The notes under the pieces were generated by a model. The model had not been told where the DNA came from and did not search any database. It saw only the letters and a list, made by a program, of their open reading frames with translations. From positions 496,001 to 560,000 of the forward strand of contig JAUHWH010000001.1 of assembly GCA_030424715.1 (NCBI GenBank): a stretch of 64,000 nucleotides of DNA. The letters are read 5' to 3'. Below, in pieces: positions 36,101 through 45,755 of the stretch (positions within the stretch are counted from its first letter, which is position 1; each line of letters begins with the position of its first letter). Made by a program: the position numbers and the translations under genes. This stretch comes from Bdellovibrionia bacterium. Its GTDB lineage: Bacteria > Bdellovibrionota > Bdellovibrionia > Bdellovibrionales > JAGQZY01.

Positions 36101-38185
36101 GTGCGTAACATTGGATTGTTCGAATATTTGATCAACTTTATGTTTCAAAAGCTGATGTGGATCGCTCTCATCGGTGGCACCTTGGCGATCAACCCTGGCC
36201 GCATCTCAAAAGACCAAAAAGCTGTTTTTACCGGCGACACCTATGAAATTAAGCTTAGCGAATTTTCTCCAGCCTTTGCGGCTTTTGAAGACGAGTTTCT
36301 TTTTGATGACAGTCCGGGACTCCCGCTCCAGTCAGGATTGAGTGAACAGACCTTTGCTTCTTTTATTCGACCGACCACAGACAAGGCCGAACCGAAGGTC
36401 ACCTTAGTCAAAAGTCGCAAAACCCAAGCCAAAAAATCGCAACGCTTTTTTGGTAGTTTTGATGGCGAGAGTTCGTTGCAAAACACACAAGCGACTCAAA
36501 AACATCGATCCACTACAATCAGTAGCAAACCTTTGGCGGCTCCTAAAAAGGAGCTTTCCACCCTTAATGCGGTTGAGGAACTAAAATTTGGATCCTTGGT
36601 CGCCATGGTCAATCCAAACAAACCCAAAAAGGCTTTGGCCTGGCCAACTCTACAAAACCCTCCGCCATTCCAAAGAAATGCAAATTCCAAAAACAACTCT
36701 CACCAAAATGATATCAATGGGATGGATGACGACAAAAAATCCGCTCCGACCTTTGAGACATACAAAGTCACCGGGGGCATTCAACTAAAACAAGGATTGG
36801 CCTTTGTTGGATCAATGGAATTGAGCTGGGTGGTCGGAGATTATGAATTGCAACGAGGCTCCATTGACACTCGCGATGCCACTTTTGCGATTGAAGTTAG
36901 TAAATTGGTTGGCGATATTGTTGTGTCTCTCTATAACAGTGACGGTTATTTGATCGGAGAAGGGTTTTTGGATCTCACCACCGCTCGCACCGAGGGTAAC
37001 GAAATCCACCAAAAAATTAATGTCCACCCCATCGACTGGGATACGGCTGGAATAGTTGTCGACTCCGGATCCTTGGGAACAGGGGGTCTTCGACCGGTTG
37101 AGGGAGCTGAAGTGGCTCTGTATGCCTTTAACGACGCCACGAAAACAAACAAGCTCGGTAAGTTTAGCTTCTACAACTGGAAAAAAACCAACTCGAAAAC
37201 CCTGGCCATTGCTTCAAAAGATGGATTTAGAGATTCTCTATTTGTGTTGGATTCAAACACAACAGCTTCGGTACTGCTTTTTAGCGAAACCTACCTCGAA
37301 GACTATTTCGCCTATTTACAAAATCAGGGAATCTACGACACTGAAACCAGAGGAACTGTCTACGGCAAGATTCAAGGACTACCCGATGTTTCCGGATACT
37401 CCGTTCACCTCGGCAAGGCGAAGCCTGTCTATTTTATGACCGCTGGTCTAGCAAGTATTGAGATGACAGCGACATCCACAAACGGACAATTTTCATTTGT
37501 TGGCCTGCAAGACGGCGATTACGACCTCTCAATTGAAAAAAACGGTGAAGTGATTGATCAAAGGGTTGTCGTGGTCGAGCAAGGCAAACTCTCCCCTGTC
37601 ATCGTTGACCTTGGCAAAGTTTCAAAGCAAATCCAGTTCTTCGACCCAATGAACCCTGACCGAGCACTCTCACAACTTGAGCTCAGCTTTTTTGATGGCG
37701 TGGTCTCGAAATCCGTCGACACAGAAAATTCTGTCAAACAAGCAGTCAACAAGGGCTTTGACGTCAGCGTGATGGAGTTCGCAACGGATGTTGAGGTCAA
37801 CCGTACTCTTCTTTCCCGCCACAAGGGTCTGCAGAAGGTCCCTCTAATCAACGATAAGCGACTTCTCGATTTGGCAACCCAGGCTGGCTTTAGTATCAGT
37901 GACGGACTGGTTGTGGGTTTTGTAAAATCCGAAGTACCCTACCGGGTGGGGCTGGTGGAACATCCTCCACAAAAAGTCATTTACTTTGATAAGATGGGAC
38001 AAATGATTGAGGAAGACACCATGAATAGTGTCGCCTATGGCTACGTTCTAGCGGGTTTCCCAGCCGGTTTAAGCTCCCTTTATGTTGAGACGCTTGAGGA
38101 TTCAACCATCCTGGGGACGGACCTTATCTACAGCAACCATGAGAGTGTTTCAGTCTCTCACCTTGAAGTTCTGTCGATACAGTAA
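36101..38185 (+). CDS. Large exported protein with repeated beta-sandwich domains
   Basis: 694 residues. A hydrophobic start (FMFQKLMWIALIGGTLAINP) can serve as a signal or anchor. Residues 40-210 are low-complexity and probably disordered. The rest is beta-rich, with segments like TNGQFSFVGLQDGDYDLSIEKNG that match the carboxypeptidase-regulatory or Cna-B type fold. Surface or periplasmic location is likely. The GTG start is uncertain, since an ATG 39 bases later lacks a ribosome site. A TATATA sequence about 50 bases upstream is a possible -10. I recognise no closer family. Confidence 0.75.
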   Translation: MRNIGLFEYLINFMFQKLMWIALIGGTLAINPGRISKDQKAVFTGDTYEIKLSEFSPAFAAFEDEFLFDDSPGLPLQSGLSEQTFASFIRPTTDKAEPKVTLVKSRKTQAKKSQRFFGSFDGESSLQNTQATQKHRSTTISSKPLAAPKKELSTLNAVEELKFGSLVAMVNPNKPKKALAWPTLQNPPPFQRNANSKNNSHQNDINGMDDDKKSAPTFETYKVTGGIQLKQGLAFVGSMELSWVVGDYELQRGSIDTRDATFAIEVSKLVGDIVVSLYNSDGYLIGEGFLDLTTARTEGNEIHQKINVHPIDWDTAGIVVDSGSLGTGGLRPVEGAEVALYAFNDATKTNKLGKFSFYNWKKTNSKTLAIASKDGFRDSLFVLDSNTTASVLLFSETYLEDYFAYLQNQGIYDTETRGTVYGKIQGLPDVSGYSVHLGKAKPVYFMTAGLASIEMTATSTNGQFSFVGLQDGDYDLSIEKNGEVIDQRVVVVEQGKLSPVIVDLGKVSKQIQFFDPMNPDRALSQLELSFFDGVVSKSVDTENSVKQAVNKGFDVSVMEFATDVEVNRTLLSRHKGLQKVPLINDKRLLDLATQAGFSISDGLVVGFVKSEVPYRVGLVEHPPQKVIYFDKMGQMIEEDTMNSVAYGYVLAGFPAGLSSLYVETLEDSTILGTDLIYSNHESVSVSHLEVLSIQ

Positions 38186-38189
38186 GATA

Positions 38190-38408
38190 TCAACTGGATA
38201 TTTTTTGATCAAACAGTGAGATCTGGACATATTGATCCGGATCTTTTTCAGAAGATTCCCCCCCGGGAGGCGCATCGGGCGTGCGTTTGCCTTTAAATTC
38301 ACTCGCCTGAGCTTGTTTGATAAGGTTTTTTACAAAGGCCCGTTTCACATCGTCCGATGCTTCTGGTCTAAAGCCTAAATCTTCCATAATTTCAGCCATC
38401 TTTTTCAT
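38190..38408 (-). CDS. Small conserved-looking protein, unknown function
   Basis: 72 residues: helical N half (MKKMAEIMEDLGFRPEASDD, VKRAFVKNLIKQAQ), then a flexible Pro/Gly/Ser region and a short DQYVQISLFDQ tail. The ribosome site AGAGAGG precedes ATG. The stop lies four bases from the stop of the facing 694-residue gene. The DNA-protein-like charge pattern is suggestive of a nucleic-acid partner, but this is inference. Confidence 0.6.
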   Translation of the reverse strand: MKKMAEIMEDLGFRPEASDDVKRAFVKNLIKQAQASEFKGKRTPDAPPGGESSEKDPDQYVQISLFDQKISS

Positions 38409-38647
38409 CTTCGCCTCTCTCTTTCTTTATTTTCGGACAATCTGGGCTGAAACTTGATGATAAATAATGATGACTACTGCGGATGGAATCCTTTATCGAG
38501 GAGTCGCCAACTTGTTGGTCGCCTCTCTCAATTAGAAACATGTTCGAAGCGTCATGGTTACAACAAATTCCGAAAAATAGAAAAGAAGACCTTGGGATGT
38601 TTTGGGTGAAACTCAAGTCGTGATGGTGGGCCGAATACCGGACCCAT

Positions 38648-38683
38648 AAAAAAAGCAGAGCCCCGTGGAACCGGACACTCTGC
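38648..38683 (-). terminator. Intrinsic terminator of the sdh operon
   Basis: On the minus strand GCAGAG pairs with CTCTGC, with an inner CCG/CGG pair in the loop, followed by seven T. It lies 28 bases after the sdhB stop and is a good intrinsic terminator. The rest of the 302-base gap down to the small gene at 38408 shows no gene I can support. Confidence 0.85.
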
Positions 38684-38710
38684 ATATTTCATTTCTACCT
38701 CGACCTCAAC

Positions 38711-39457
38711 CTAACGTTCGGAGGTCGAAGCTTTTAGAAACTCTCGATTCATCAGAGCAATATTTTCAAGAGAGATCTCTTTGGGACAAGCCATTTCGCA
38801 AGCCCCGGTATTCGTACAGTTTCCAAAGCCCATGTCATCCATCGTTCTCACCATATTCAAAACCCGCTTCTCTCGTTCTGGCTGGCCTTGCGGCAAGAGT
38901 GCATATTGGGCGACTTTCGCTCCAGTGAACAGCATCGCCGATGAATTCTGACAGGCTGCCACACAGGCTCCGCAGCCGATGCATGCGGCGGCCATGAATG
39001 AACGGTCGGCTTCGGCTTTACCCACTGGAATCGAGTGCGCATCTGGCGCATTGCCCGTATCGACAGAGATATAGCCGCCTGCCTCTTGAATGCGATCGAA
39101 GGCGGAGCGATCGACCTTTAGATCTTTAACAACCGGAAATGACTTGGCTCTGAATGGCTCTATCGTGATGGTGTCACCATCTTTAAAGCTACGCATATGG
39201 AGCTGGCATGTGGTGACGCCCCTCTGTGGGCCGTGGGCCGCTCCATTAATCACCATTGAACACATCCCACAAATACCCTCTCGGCAATCATGATCAAATT
39301 CAATCACATCAATATCTTTTTTAACCAATTGTTGATTCACAACGTCCATCATTTCGAGAAATGACATATCTTCAGAAATATCAGTGGCCTCGAACTCAAA
39401 AAAACCACCCGTGTCGTTCGCGTTCTTTTGTCTCCAGATTCGTAACTTCAAATTCAT
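38711..39457 (-). CDS. sdhB: Succinate dehydrogenase / fumarate reductase iron-sulfur subunit
   Basis: 248 residues. Ferredoxin-like part with [16 protein letters not shown] (2Fe-2S cysteines), then [17 protein letters not shown] and [12 protein letters not shown] for the 4Fe-4S and 3Fe-4S clusters. It passes electrons between SdhA and the membrane quinone site. The gap to sdhA is 9 bases. The length suits the SdhB type paired with a single large SdhC. Confidence 0.95.
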   Translation of the reverse strand: MNLKLRIWRQKNANDTGGFFEFEATDISEDMSFLEMMDVVNQQLVKKDIDVIEFDHDCREGICGMCSMVINGAAHGPQRGVTTCQLHMRSFKDGDTITIEPFRAKSFPVVKDLKVDRSAFDRIQEAGGYISVDTGNAPDAHSIPVGKAEADRSFMAAACIGCGACVAACQNSSAMLFTGAKVAQYALLPQGQPEREKRVLNMVRTMDDMGFGNCTNTGACEMACPKEISLENIALMNREFLKASTSER

Positions 39458-39466
39458 AGTTAACCT

Positions 39467-41374
39467 CTACTTGTAGCTTCGGGTTGCGAGTTTCACATGT
39501 TCAAAAGTAAGCTCTTCTTTGTGAAGTTTGGCCGTATCACCGCTGTACTCCCAAGCCGCAACATACGAAAAGTTTTCGTCATCCCGCTTTGCTTCGTGTT
39601 CCGGAGTCTGGTGCTCTTCTCTGAAGTGACCGCCACATGATTCCTCTCGATTGAGAGCATCTTGTGCCATCAAAGATCCTAACTCTAAGAAGTCGGCCAC
39701 CCGATTGGCTTTTTCCAATTCGTGATTGATGTATTTGTTATCGCCAGTCACTTTAACATCGGTCCAAAAACTCTTCTTTAAATCGCCAATTTTTTGAATG
39801 GCATCGCTCAAGCCTTGTCTATTGCGAGACATGCCGACGTTTTCCCACATGATGTGGCCTAACTCGCGATGAAACTCATCCACAGTTTTGCTACCCTTGG
39901 CTCCCAAAATTCGATCAATTTGAGCGGTCGATTCTTGCACAGCCTGCTCGAACTCTGGCATTTCAGTCGAAACGGGGTCGAGTGTTTGAGAGGCCAAATA
40001 GTTTCCAACGGTGTTAGGTAAAATAAAGTACCCATCGGAAAGACCCTGCATCAGAGCCGAAGCCCCAAGACGGTTCGCACCGTGATCAGAGAAGTTGGCT
40101 TCTCCGCCAACAAAAAGGCCATCCAAGTTACTCATTAAGTTGTAGTCGACCCAGAGCCCCCCCATTGTGTAATGCACAGCGGGATAAATTTTCATTGGAA
40201 CCTTATAAGGGTTCTCGCCGGTGATTTGTTCGTACATTTGAAAGAGGTTGCCGTATTTTTCGGAAATCGTATCCTGCCCATCCCGTTTGATGGCATCTGC
40301 AAAATCTAAGTATACCGCAACGCCGGTCTTTCCAACACCACGTCCCTCATCCACTCTGAACTTGGCTTGGCGAGAGGCCACGTCTCTCGGAACAAGGTTA
40401 CCAAAGCTCGGATAGATCCTTTCTAAGTAATAATCTCGTTCGGCCTCAGGAATATCATTAGGCGCTCTCTTGTCACCTTTCTCTTTCGGCACCCACACCC
40501 GTCCATCATTACGCAAAGACTCCGACATGAGAGTCAGTTTGGATTGATGATCACCGGAGACAGGAATACAGGTCGGATGAATTTGGGTGAAACAAGGGTT
40601 TGCAAAAAAGGCGCCCTTTTTGTGACATCGCCAAGAGGCCGTCACATTGGAGTTCATCGCATTCGTTGATAGAAAATAGACGTTACCATAACCACCAGTG
40701 CACAGGACCACTACGTCAGCCGCGTGCTTATCGATCTTACCAGAGATAATATCGCGAGTGATGATTCCACGGGCTTGACCGTTAACCATGACCAGGTCGA
40801 GCATTTCATGCCGGGTATGCATCTTCACCGTACCGGCATCCACCTGCCGCATCAGCGCTGAGTATGCCCCCAACAAGAGCTGCTGACCGGTTTGCCCACG
40901 CGCATAGAACGTACGAGACACCTGCGCCCCACCAAAAGAACGGTTGGTTAGCATGCCACCATACTCCCGAGCAAAAGGAACCCCTTGGGCCACACAATGA
41001 TCAATAATCAAATTCGAATTTTGCGCCAATCGGTAGACATTCGATTCTCGTGATCGAAAGTCTCCGCCTTTTACCGTGTCGTAAAAAAGACGATAGATCG
41101 AGTCACCATCGTTGGGGTAGTTTTTTGCTGCGTTGATCCCACCTTGAGCGGCAATGGAATGGGCCCGGCGTGCAGAATCTTGAATACAAAAACTTTCGAC
41201 ATTATAGCCCATTTCACCCAAAGATGCCGCAGCAGCGCCACCAGCCAATCCGGTACCAACAACAATGACCTTGAATTTTCTGCGATTGGCAGGGTTTACT
41301 AATTGCATCTTGAATTTGTGGTTTTCCCACATTTTATCAATAGGCTCGTTGGGTTCATTTGATTGCAAAGACAT
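39467..41374 (-). CDS. sdhA: Succinate dehydrogenase / fumarate reductase flavoprotein subunit
   Basis: 635 residues. FAD fold [17 protein letters not shown], the covalent-FAD His in [34 protein letters not shown] and the substrate site HPTCIPVSG. It oxidises succinate to fumarate or the reverse. An ATG with GAGG upstream was chosen over an adjacent GTG. The three-gene set lacks a separate SdhD, in line with the five-helix one-subunit anchor. Confidence 0.96.
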   Translation of the reverse strand: MSLQSNEPNEPIDKMWENHKFKMQLVNPANRRKFKVIVVGTGLAGGAAAASLGEMGYNVESFCIQDSARRAHSIAAQGGINAAKNYPNDGDSIYRLFYDTVKGGDFRSRESNVYRLAQNSNLIIDHCVAQGVPFAREYGGMLTNRSFGGAQVSRTFYARGQTGQQLLLGAYSALMRQVDAGTVKMHTRHEMLDLVMVNGQARGIITRDIISGKIDKHAADVVVLCTGGYGNVYFLSTNAMNSNVTASWRCHKKGAFFANPCFTQIHPTCIPVSGDHQSKLTLMSESLRNDGRVWVPKEKGDKRAPNDIPEAERDYYLERIYPSFGNLVPRDVASRQAKFRVDEGRGVGKTGVAVYLDFADAIKRDGQDTISEKYGNLFQMYEQITGENPYKVPMKIYPAVHYTMGGLWVDYNLMSNLDGLFVGGEANFSDHGANRLGASALMQGLSDGYFILPNTVGNYLASQTLDPVSTEMPEFEQAVQESTAQIDRILGAKGSKTVDEFHRELGHIMWENVGMSRNRQGLSDAIQKIGDLKKSFWTDVKVTGDNKYINHELEKANRVADFLELGSLMAQDALNREESCGGHFREEHQTPEHEAKRDDENFSYVAAWEYSGDTAKLHKEELTFEHVKLATRSYK

Positions 41375-41382
41375 CACTCACC

Positions 41383-42039
41383 TCACATGAAAAAGAAGAT
41401 ATAAAGGGGTTGAGACAAAAAACCACCAGCAACAACAAGGGCATAAACGAAACCGGCTTTCTTGATCACCGGGGTGTACCGGGGGTGGTTCAGACCTAAG
41501 CTCTGAAAAACTGACGAGGCTCCGTGGCTTAAATGAAAACCCAACAAGATCAGGCAAATCACATAACCAACGACATACAGAGGGTCAGAAAAGACCTCTA
41601 GGGTCAGCCGATGGAGGTCTCGCATGGTCTCGCCTCCGTACTCTACCAAGTATTCAGGTCCATATTTAAATGTCATCAGGTGGGTGATAATAAAGACCAA
41701 AATGATGGAGCCATGAAGAGCCATAAAACTAGAGGCTAAGCTAGAGCGCTTTGCCGGGTTGGCAGCCACTGCATATTTCTTAGGCTTCGCTTTTTTGTTC
41801 TCTATCGTTAATATAATTCCCAACGCCACATGGACGACAAGACACAAGATTAAAAATGCCTCCGTTCCGTACAACAAGGGTTTATTACTAACAATGGCAT
41901 GCCCGTATCGATTAAACGTCTCAGGCCCAGCAAAAATCAGCATGTTTCCAGCCATATGCCCCGCCACAAAGAGAGTCCAACCCGCACCGGCGAGACCCAT
42001 TAAGTATTTTTTTCCTATTGAAGAACCAACGAAACTCAA
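41383..42039 (-). CDS. sdhC: Succinate dehydrogenase / fumarate reductase cytochrome b subunit
   Basis: 218 residues, five membrane helices. Conserved histidines in the helices (VAGHMAGN, VVHVALG, LHGSIILVFIITHLM, GFHLSHGASS) can bind two haems b, as in class B/diheme Sdh-Frd. The TTG start has AGAGG upstream and gives SFVGSSIGKKYLMGLAG, the usual SdhC opening; an earlier TTG adds seven residues. It lies first in the operon, 8 bases before sdhA. Confidence 0.92.
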   Translation of the reverse strand: MSFVGSSIGKKYLMGLAGAGWTLFVAGHMAGNMLIFAGPETFNRYGHAIVSNKPLLYGTEAFLILCLVVHVALGIILTIENKKAKPKKYAVAANPAKRSSLASSFMALHGSIILVFIITHLMTFKYGPEYLVEYGGETMRDLHRLTLEVFSDPLYVVGYVICLILLGFHLSHGASSVFQSLGLNHPRYTPVIKKAGFVYALVVAGGFLSQPLYIFFFM

Positions 42040-42263
42040 TTTCCACCTCTGCTTACACAACGTGTTATTTTTTTGATCGAACCGTCCCTTCTGCCCAACA
42101 AATCACGGAGTGATGTTGGATGAAAATCAGAGAGAACGATCGTGCCCTAATTTAAAACTAAATGAGAATAAATACGACAAAATAATAGATTTTATACGGC
42201 GAATCTCCTTTACAAGTTTCCCTTATTTTAGCAAAAGAAGAGAATTCAAAATAAGGGGAAGCT

Positions 42264-43040
42264 ATGCGAATTTTTGTATGTATCAAACAGGTGCCTGATA
42301 CAGAAACCCGAATAAAACTCACATCCGACTCTCAAGGGATCGATCCCACAGGTGTTAAATGGGTGATAAACCCTTACGATGAATTTGCCATCGAAGAGGC
42401 CATACGATTTAAAGAAGCCAACGACGACGTTCAAGTCACCGCCATCACCGTCGGCCCTAAAGCTCGGGTCAACAACGCCCTTTTGACGGCAATGGCCATG
42501 GGAGTCGATGACTCCTTGCTGGTCAATACGGACGCGGCTCTCGATGCTTTAACAACAGCACAAGCCTTGGCCAACGCAATCAAAGCCGAAGGTGAGTTTG
42601 GGCTGGTTCTTGCCGGTAAACTCGCTATTGATGGCAACGTCTCGGCAGTACCACTGATGCTCGCTGAACTCCTTGGCATTCCCCACGCCTCCGTGGTCAA
42701 TAGCACAGAATACTCTGACGGCTTCGTAACGGCCGGACGAGAAATAGAGGGCGGCACCACTGAAAAATTTAAACTGCGGCTACCCGCAATGATCACTGCC
42801 AACAAAGGTCTTAATAAACCCCGCTTTGCCAGCCTTCCCGGAATCATGAAAGCCAAGAAGAAACCCATAAAAGAAGTCAGTCTTGATGACCTCGGTATTA
42901 AAACTGAATCCATTAAGGTTAAATTCACGAACTTTGAGTTACCCGCGGAAAAACCAGCCTGCAAAATGCTCGGCGGTAGCCCTGAAGATCAAGTCAACGA
43001 ACTGGTTAAACTCCTTCAAGAAGAAGCAAAGGTACTGTAG
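42264..43040 (+). CDS. etfB: Electron transfer flavoprotein beta subunit
   Basis: 258 residues with the EtfB opening MRIFVCIKQVPDTETRI, KWVINPYDEFAIEEAIR and the AMP/FAD-binding region LVLAGKLAIDGNVSAVPLMLAEL. It pairs with EtfA to carry electrons from acyl-CoA dehydrogenases to the quinone pool. AAGGGGA precedes ATG. It is divergent from the sdh operon over about 220 bases. Confidence 0.95.
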   Translation: MRIFVCIKQVPDTETRIKLTSDSQGIDPTGVKWVINPYDEFAIEEAIRFKEANDDVQVTAITVGPKARVNNALLTAMAMGVDDSLLVNTDAALDALTTAQALANAIKAEGEFGLVLAGKLAIDGNVSAVPLMLAELLGIPHASVVNSTEYSDGFVTAGREIEGGTTEKFKLRLPAMITANKGLNKPRFASLPGIMKAKKKPIKEVSLDDLGIKTESIKVKFTNFELPAEKPACKMLGGSPEDQVNELVKLLQEEAKVL

Positions 43041-43046
43041 GTCCAT

Positions 43047-43994
43047 ATGAACGCGCTCGTATTTATCGAATATAAAGACAATAAGATTAAAAAAAGCTCC
43101 CTCGAATGCCTCTCCGCCGTCAAGGGAGACAGTCACACCATCCAGACATGTGCTATTGGCGCTGGTTCTGACCAGCTCACCGCGGCTCTCGGTGCCTGGG
43201 GCGTCACTAAACATTATTCTTGCACCGACGTAGACACTTACAATCCCGAACTCTACAAGAACTTTGTCGCGAAAGTGATCGAGCAAACCAAACCGGACGT
43301 TATTGTAGCCACCTCAAATAATGTCGGTCGAGATATCTTCCCGCGCGTCGCGGCCCAATTCAGCATGGCTTATATGAGCGATATTACGGAAGTCGAAATG
43401 GACTCTGACCTCGAAGTGAAGCGTCCCCTCTACGCGGGAAAATGCACCGCTCAAGTGACTTTCACTGACGACTCTGGCAAAATTCTTTTGCTTCGCCCCA
43501 ATCAGATCTCGGTTGTTGAGGCCTCAGAAAGTGTGACCACCGAGAACATTGCGATTGCAGCCGGAGCTCCTTCGGGTCAATCCGAAACCCTTTCCGTTGA
43601 AAAGGGAGAATCTGAAAAACTGGACCTCACTGAAGCAGAAACCATCGTCTCTGGCGGTCGTGGACTTAAAGAAGCTGAAAACTTTAAACTCTTGCACGAT
43701 CTCGCCGCCCCTTTAAACGCAACTGTAGGAGCCTCCCGAGCCGTTGTGGATCTCGGTTGGGTTCCCCATTCTTTACAAGTGGGGCAAACGGGTAAAACAG
43801 TGGCTCCTAGTCTTTACTTCGCAATTGGTATTTCTGGAGCGATTCAACATCTCGCCGGAATGAGTGGTAGTAAAAATGTTGTCGCGATTAACAAAGATGA
43901 AAAGGCACCGATATTTCAAAAGTCCACATATGGTCTGGTCGGTGATCTCTTTGAAATCGTTCCGGTGCTCACGGAAAAACTCAAGTCGCTTTGA
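43047..43994 (+). CDS. etfA: Electron transfer flavoprotein alpha subunit
   Basis: 315 residues. The C-terminal FAD domain has SGGRGLKEAENF, GASRAVVDLGWVPHSLQVGQTGKTVAPSLY-type signatures and IQHLAGMSGSKNVVAINKD. The N-terminal half is the usual EtfA fold. It starts six bases after etfB. Together with the carboxylase and Sdh genes it fits fatty-acid and propionate catabolism. Confidence 0.96.
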   Translation: MNALVFIEYKDNKIKKSSLECLSAVKGDSHTIQTCAIGAGSDQLTAALGAWGVTKHYSCTDVDTYNPELYKNFVAKVIEQTKPDVIVATSNNVGRDIFPRVAAQFSMAYMSDITEVEMDSDLEVKRPLYAGKCTAQVTFTDDSGKILLLRPNQISVVEASESVTTENIAIAAGAPSGQSETLSVEKGESEKLDLTEAETIVSGGRGLKEAENFKLLHDLAAPLNATVGASRAVVDLGWVPHSLQVGQTGKTVAPSLYFAIGISGAIQHLAGMSGSKNVVAINKDEKAPIFQKSTYGLVGDLFEIVPVLTEKLKSL

Positions 43995-44039
43995 CGCTTG
44001 TGAAACCACAACCCAATCCCATGCAAGTTGATTCTGTTG

Positions 44040-44699
44040 ATGCTTAACAGAATCTTTATCCCCTATGCACTTTATTTTATCTATAAGCTCCTTCTGTGGA
44101 GTTGGCGGGTGAGAGTTTTTGAGTCCGAAGCGGTTCAAAAAATGATGGCCACGAAAAGCAGTTTCGCCATCGGCCACTGGCATGGCGATGAGCTGGGTAT
44201 TTTGCACCTTTTAAAACCTTATCATGTGGCCTGTATCGTATCGACCAGTAAAGATGGAGACATCATGAACAAGGCCATTCGATTATTGGGGGGGGAGACC
44301 GTCCGCGGCTCATCCACAAGGGGGGGCACCCAGGCCCTCAAAGGAATCTTGAGCCTGAAATCGAAAGGGTGGCGCCCCAGCGTTGCCGTTGACGGCCCCA
44401 AGGGCCCGATCTATAAGGTCAAGCCGGGAGTTCTGCAAATCTCACGTCTCACTAACCTTCCCATCGTCCCAATTTCATTTCATTCTAGCCGGCACTTCAT
44501 CTTTAAAAAGTCTTGGAATCAATCAAAGCTTCCTCTGCCGTTTGCACGGGTCACGGTTTACTGGGGAGAGCCAATGCCCGCATTGTCTCGTGATGAGGAT
44601 CCCAAAAACCCAGAACTTGCCCAGTTGCTGGAGCAACGTATCAACGATACCAAAAAAATGGCCGCCCAGCTGGCGGCTAACACCAGCAAACGAGACTAA
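44040..44699 (+). CDS. DUF374-family lysophospholipid acyltransferase-like protein
   Basis: 219 residues. IGHWHGDELG matches the WHG motif of DUF374 acyltransferases, and SVAVDGPKGPIYKVKPGVLQISRLTNLPIVPI is the second conserved block. A hydrophobic N-terminus probably anchors it to the inner membrane. Members of this family acylate lipid A or other lipids; the target here is not known. There is no strong ribosome site at the ATG. Confidence 0.86.
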   Translation: MLNRIFIPYALYFIYKLLLWSWRVRVFESEAVQKMMATKSSFAIGHWHGDELGILHLLKPYHVACIVSTSKDGDIMNKAIRLLGGETVRGSSTRGGTQALKGILSLKSKGWRPSVAVDGPKGPIYKVKPGVLQISRLTNLPIVPISFHSSRHFIFKKSWNQSKLPLPFARVTVYWGEPMPALSRDEDPKNPELAQLLEQRINDTKKMAAQLAANTSKRD

Positions 44700-44798
44700 A
44701 AAGACAGAAATTCAGTTCAATTTGTGGTACATATCACCATTGGCTTTGGGTCGATTAAAACTACCGGTAAAGCTTCTGCGACCCTAAGGAGTTATTAT

Positions 44799-45755
44799 AT
44801 GAAAGTTGTCATTCAATGCGCTGTTTTTCTGTTCATGATTTCCGTGGTTGCAACACCAGCAGATGCTCGAGTTCTAGAAAAGATTTATGGGGTCGTTAAC
44901 GGTGAAACGATCACCCTGACAGAAATTCGGAGCTATCAAAAAAAGCTTAAAGAAGGTGGGTTTTTAAACGACCTTCTGTTCTCTGATCCTGCGGAACGCC
45001 AGAAGGCTCTCGAAGAACGTGAGTATCTCTTAAAGCTCCTCGTTGATGAGAAGATCATGGATTACGAGGTCAAAAAAAATGGACTTCTGGTGACAGAAGA
45101 ACGGGTTGAAAAAGAAATCGGAACAATCGCAAAACGTCAGAATCTAAGCACCAAACAATTGCGCCAAACGCTGACTTCACAAGGTGTCAACTACGCGGAG
45201 TACAGAGATTTCGTAAAAAAGAGTATTGAGCGCAGACAACTGGTCGAGCGAGAGATCACGAGCAAAATCAAAATCTCCGAACAAGACATCGTCAGCCACT
45301 ACTTGTCTAAAAACAATACGAGCAAGACTCAAATTTTTGAGTTTAATATAGCCCACGTGCTCCTCCCCGAAAAAGCAAACGAAAAGGCGAAGGAAGCCCT
45401 CGCGAAACTCAACAGTGGAACTTCTTTTGAAAAAGTCGTCGAAACCTACAGCGTGGACGACGATTCGAAAACCAAGGGCGGCCAGTTCGGCGCCTTCAAG
45501 TCTGGTGAAATGATTGCCTCTATAGAAAAAGCCATTGCGCCTTTAAAAATCGGCGAATCTTCGTCAATTGTTAAAACGCCAATGGGGCTTCATATTTTCA
45601 AGGTGCTCGACAAAAAATTAGTGAAAGACCCAGCTATCGAAAGACAGAAACAAGCGATATATCAACAGCTTTTTGGACAGGCCTTTAAAGAACAATTAAC
45701 GTTCTGGCTCATTCAAAAAAGAAAAGACGCGATTATTCAAATTAACAAATCATGA
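44799..45755 (+). CDS. SurA-like periplasmic peptidyl-prolyl isomerase
   Basis: 318 residues: signal peptide (cleavage near ADARV), SurA N-domain (VLEKIYGVVNGETITLTEI), and a parvulin domain about residues 190-290 (FNIAHVLLPEKANEKAKEAL, SDDDSKTKGGQFGAF-like segment, VKTPMGLHIFKV). It has one rotamase domain where E. coli SurA has two. Likely outer-membrane protein chaperone. AAGGAG precedes the ATG. The order surA-like then pdxA matches E. coli. Confidence 0.87.
   Translation: MKVVIQCAVFLFMISVVATPADARVLEKIYGVVNGETITLTEIRSYQKKLKEGGFLNDLLFSDPAERQKALEEREYLLKLLVDEKIMDYEVKKNGLLVTEERVEKEIGTIAKRQNLSTKQLRQTLTSQGVNYAEYRDFVKKSIERRQLVEREITSKIKISEQDIVSHYLSKNNTSKTQIFEFNIAHVLLPEKANEKAKEALAKLNSGTSFEKVVETYSVDDDSKTKGGQFGAFKSGEMIASIEKAIAPLKIGESSSIVKTPMGLHIFKVLDKKLVKDPAIERQKQAIYQQLFGQAFKEQLTFWLIQKRKDAIIQINKS

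Noticed and set aside
38392-38685. A 97-codon frame on the minus strand between sdhB and the small gene at 38408
   Set aside because: It spans the sdh terminator, has odd composition (many His/Ser/Phe) and overlaps a better-supported start.
42431-42964. A 177-codon antisense frame within etfB
   Set aside because: Shadow of a strongly conserved gene on the other strand; no signals for its own start.
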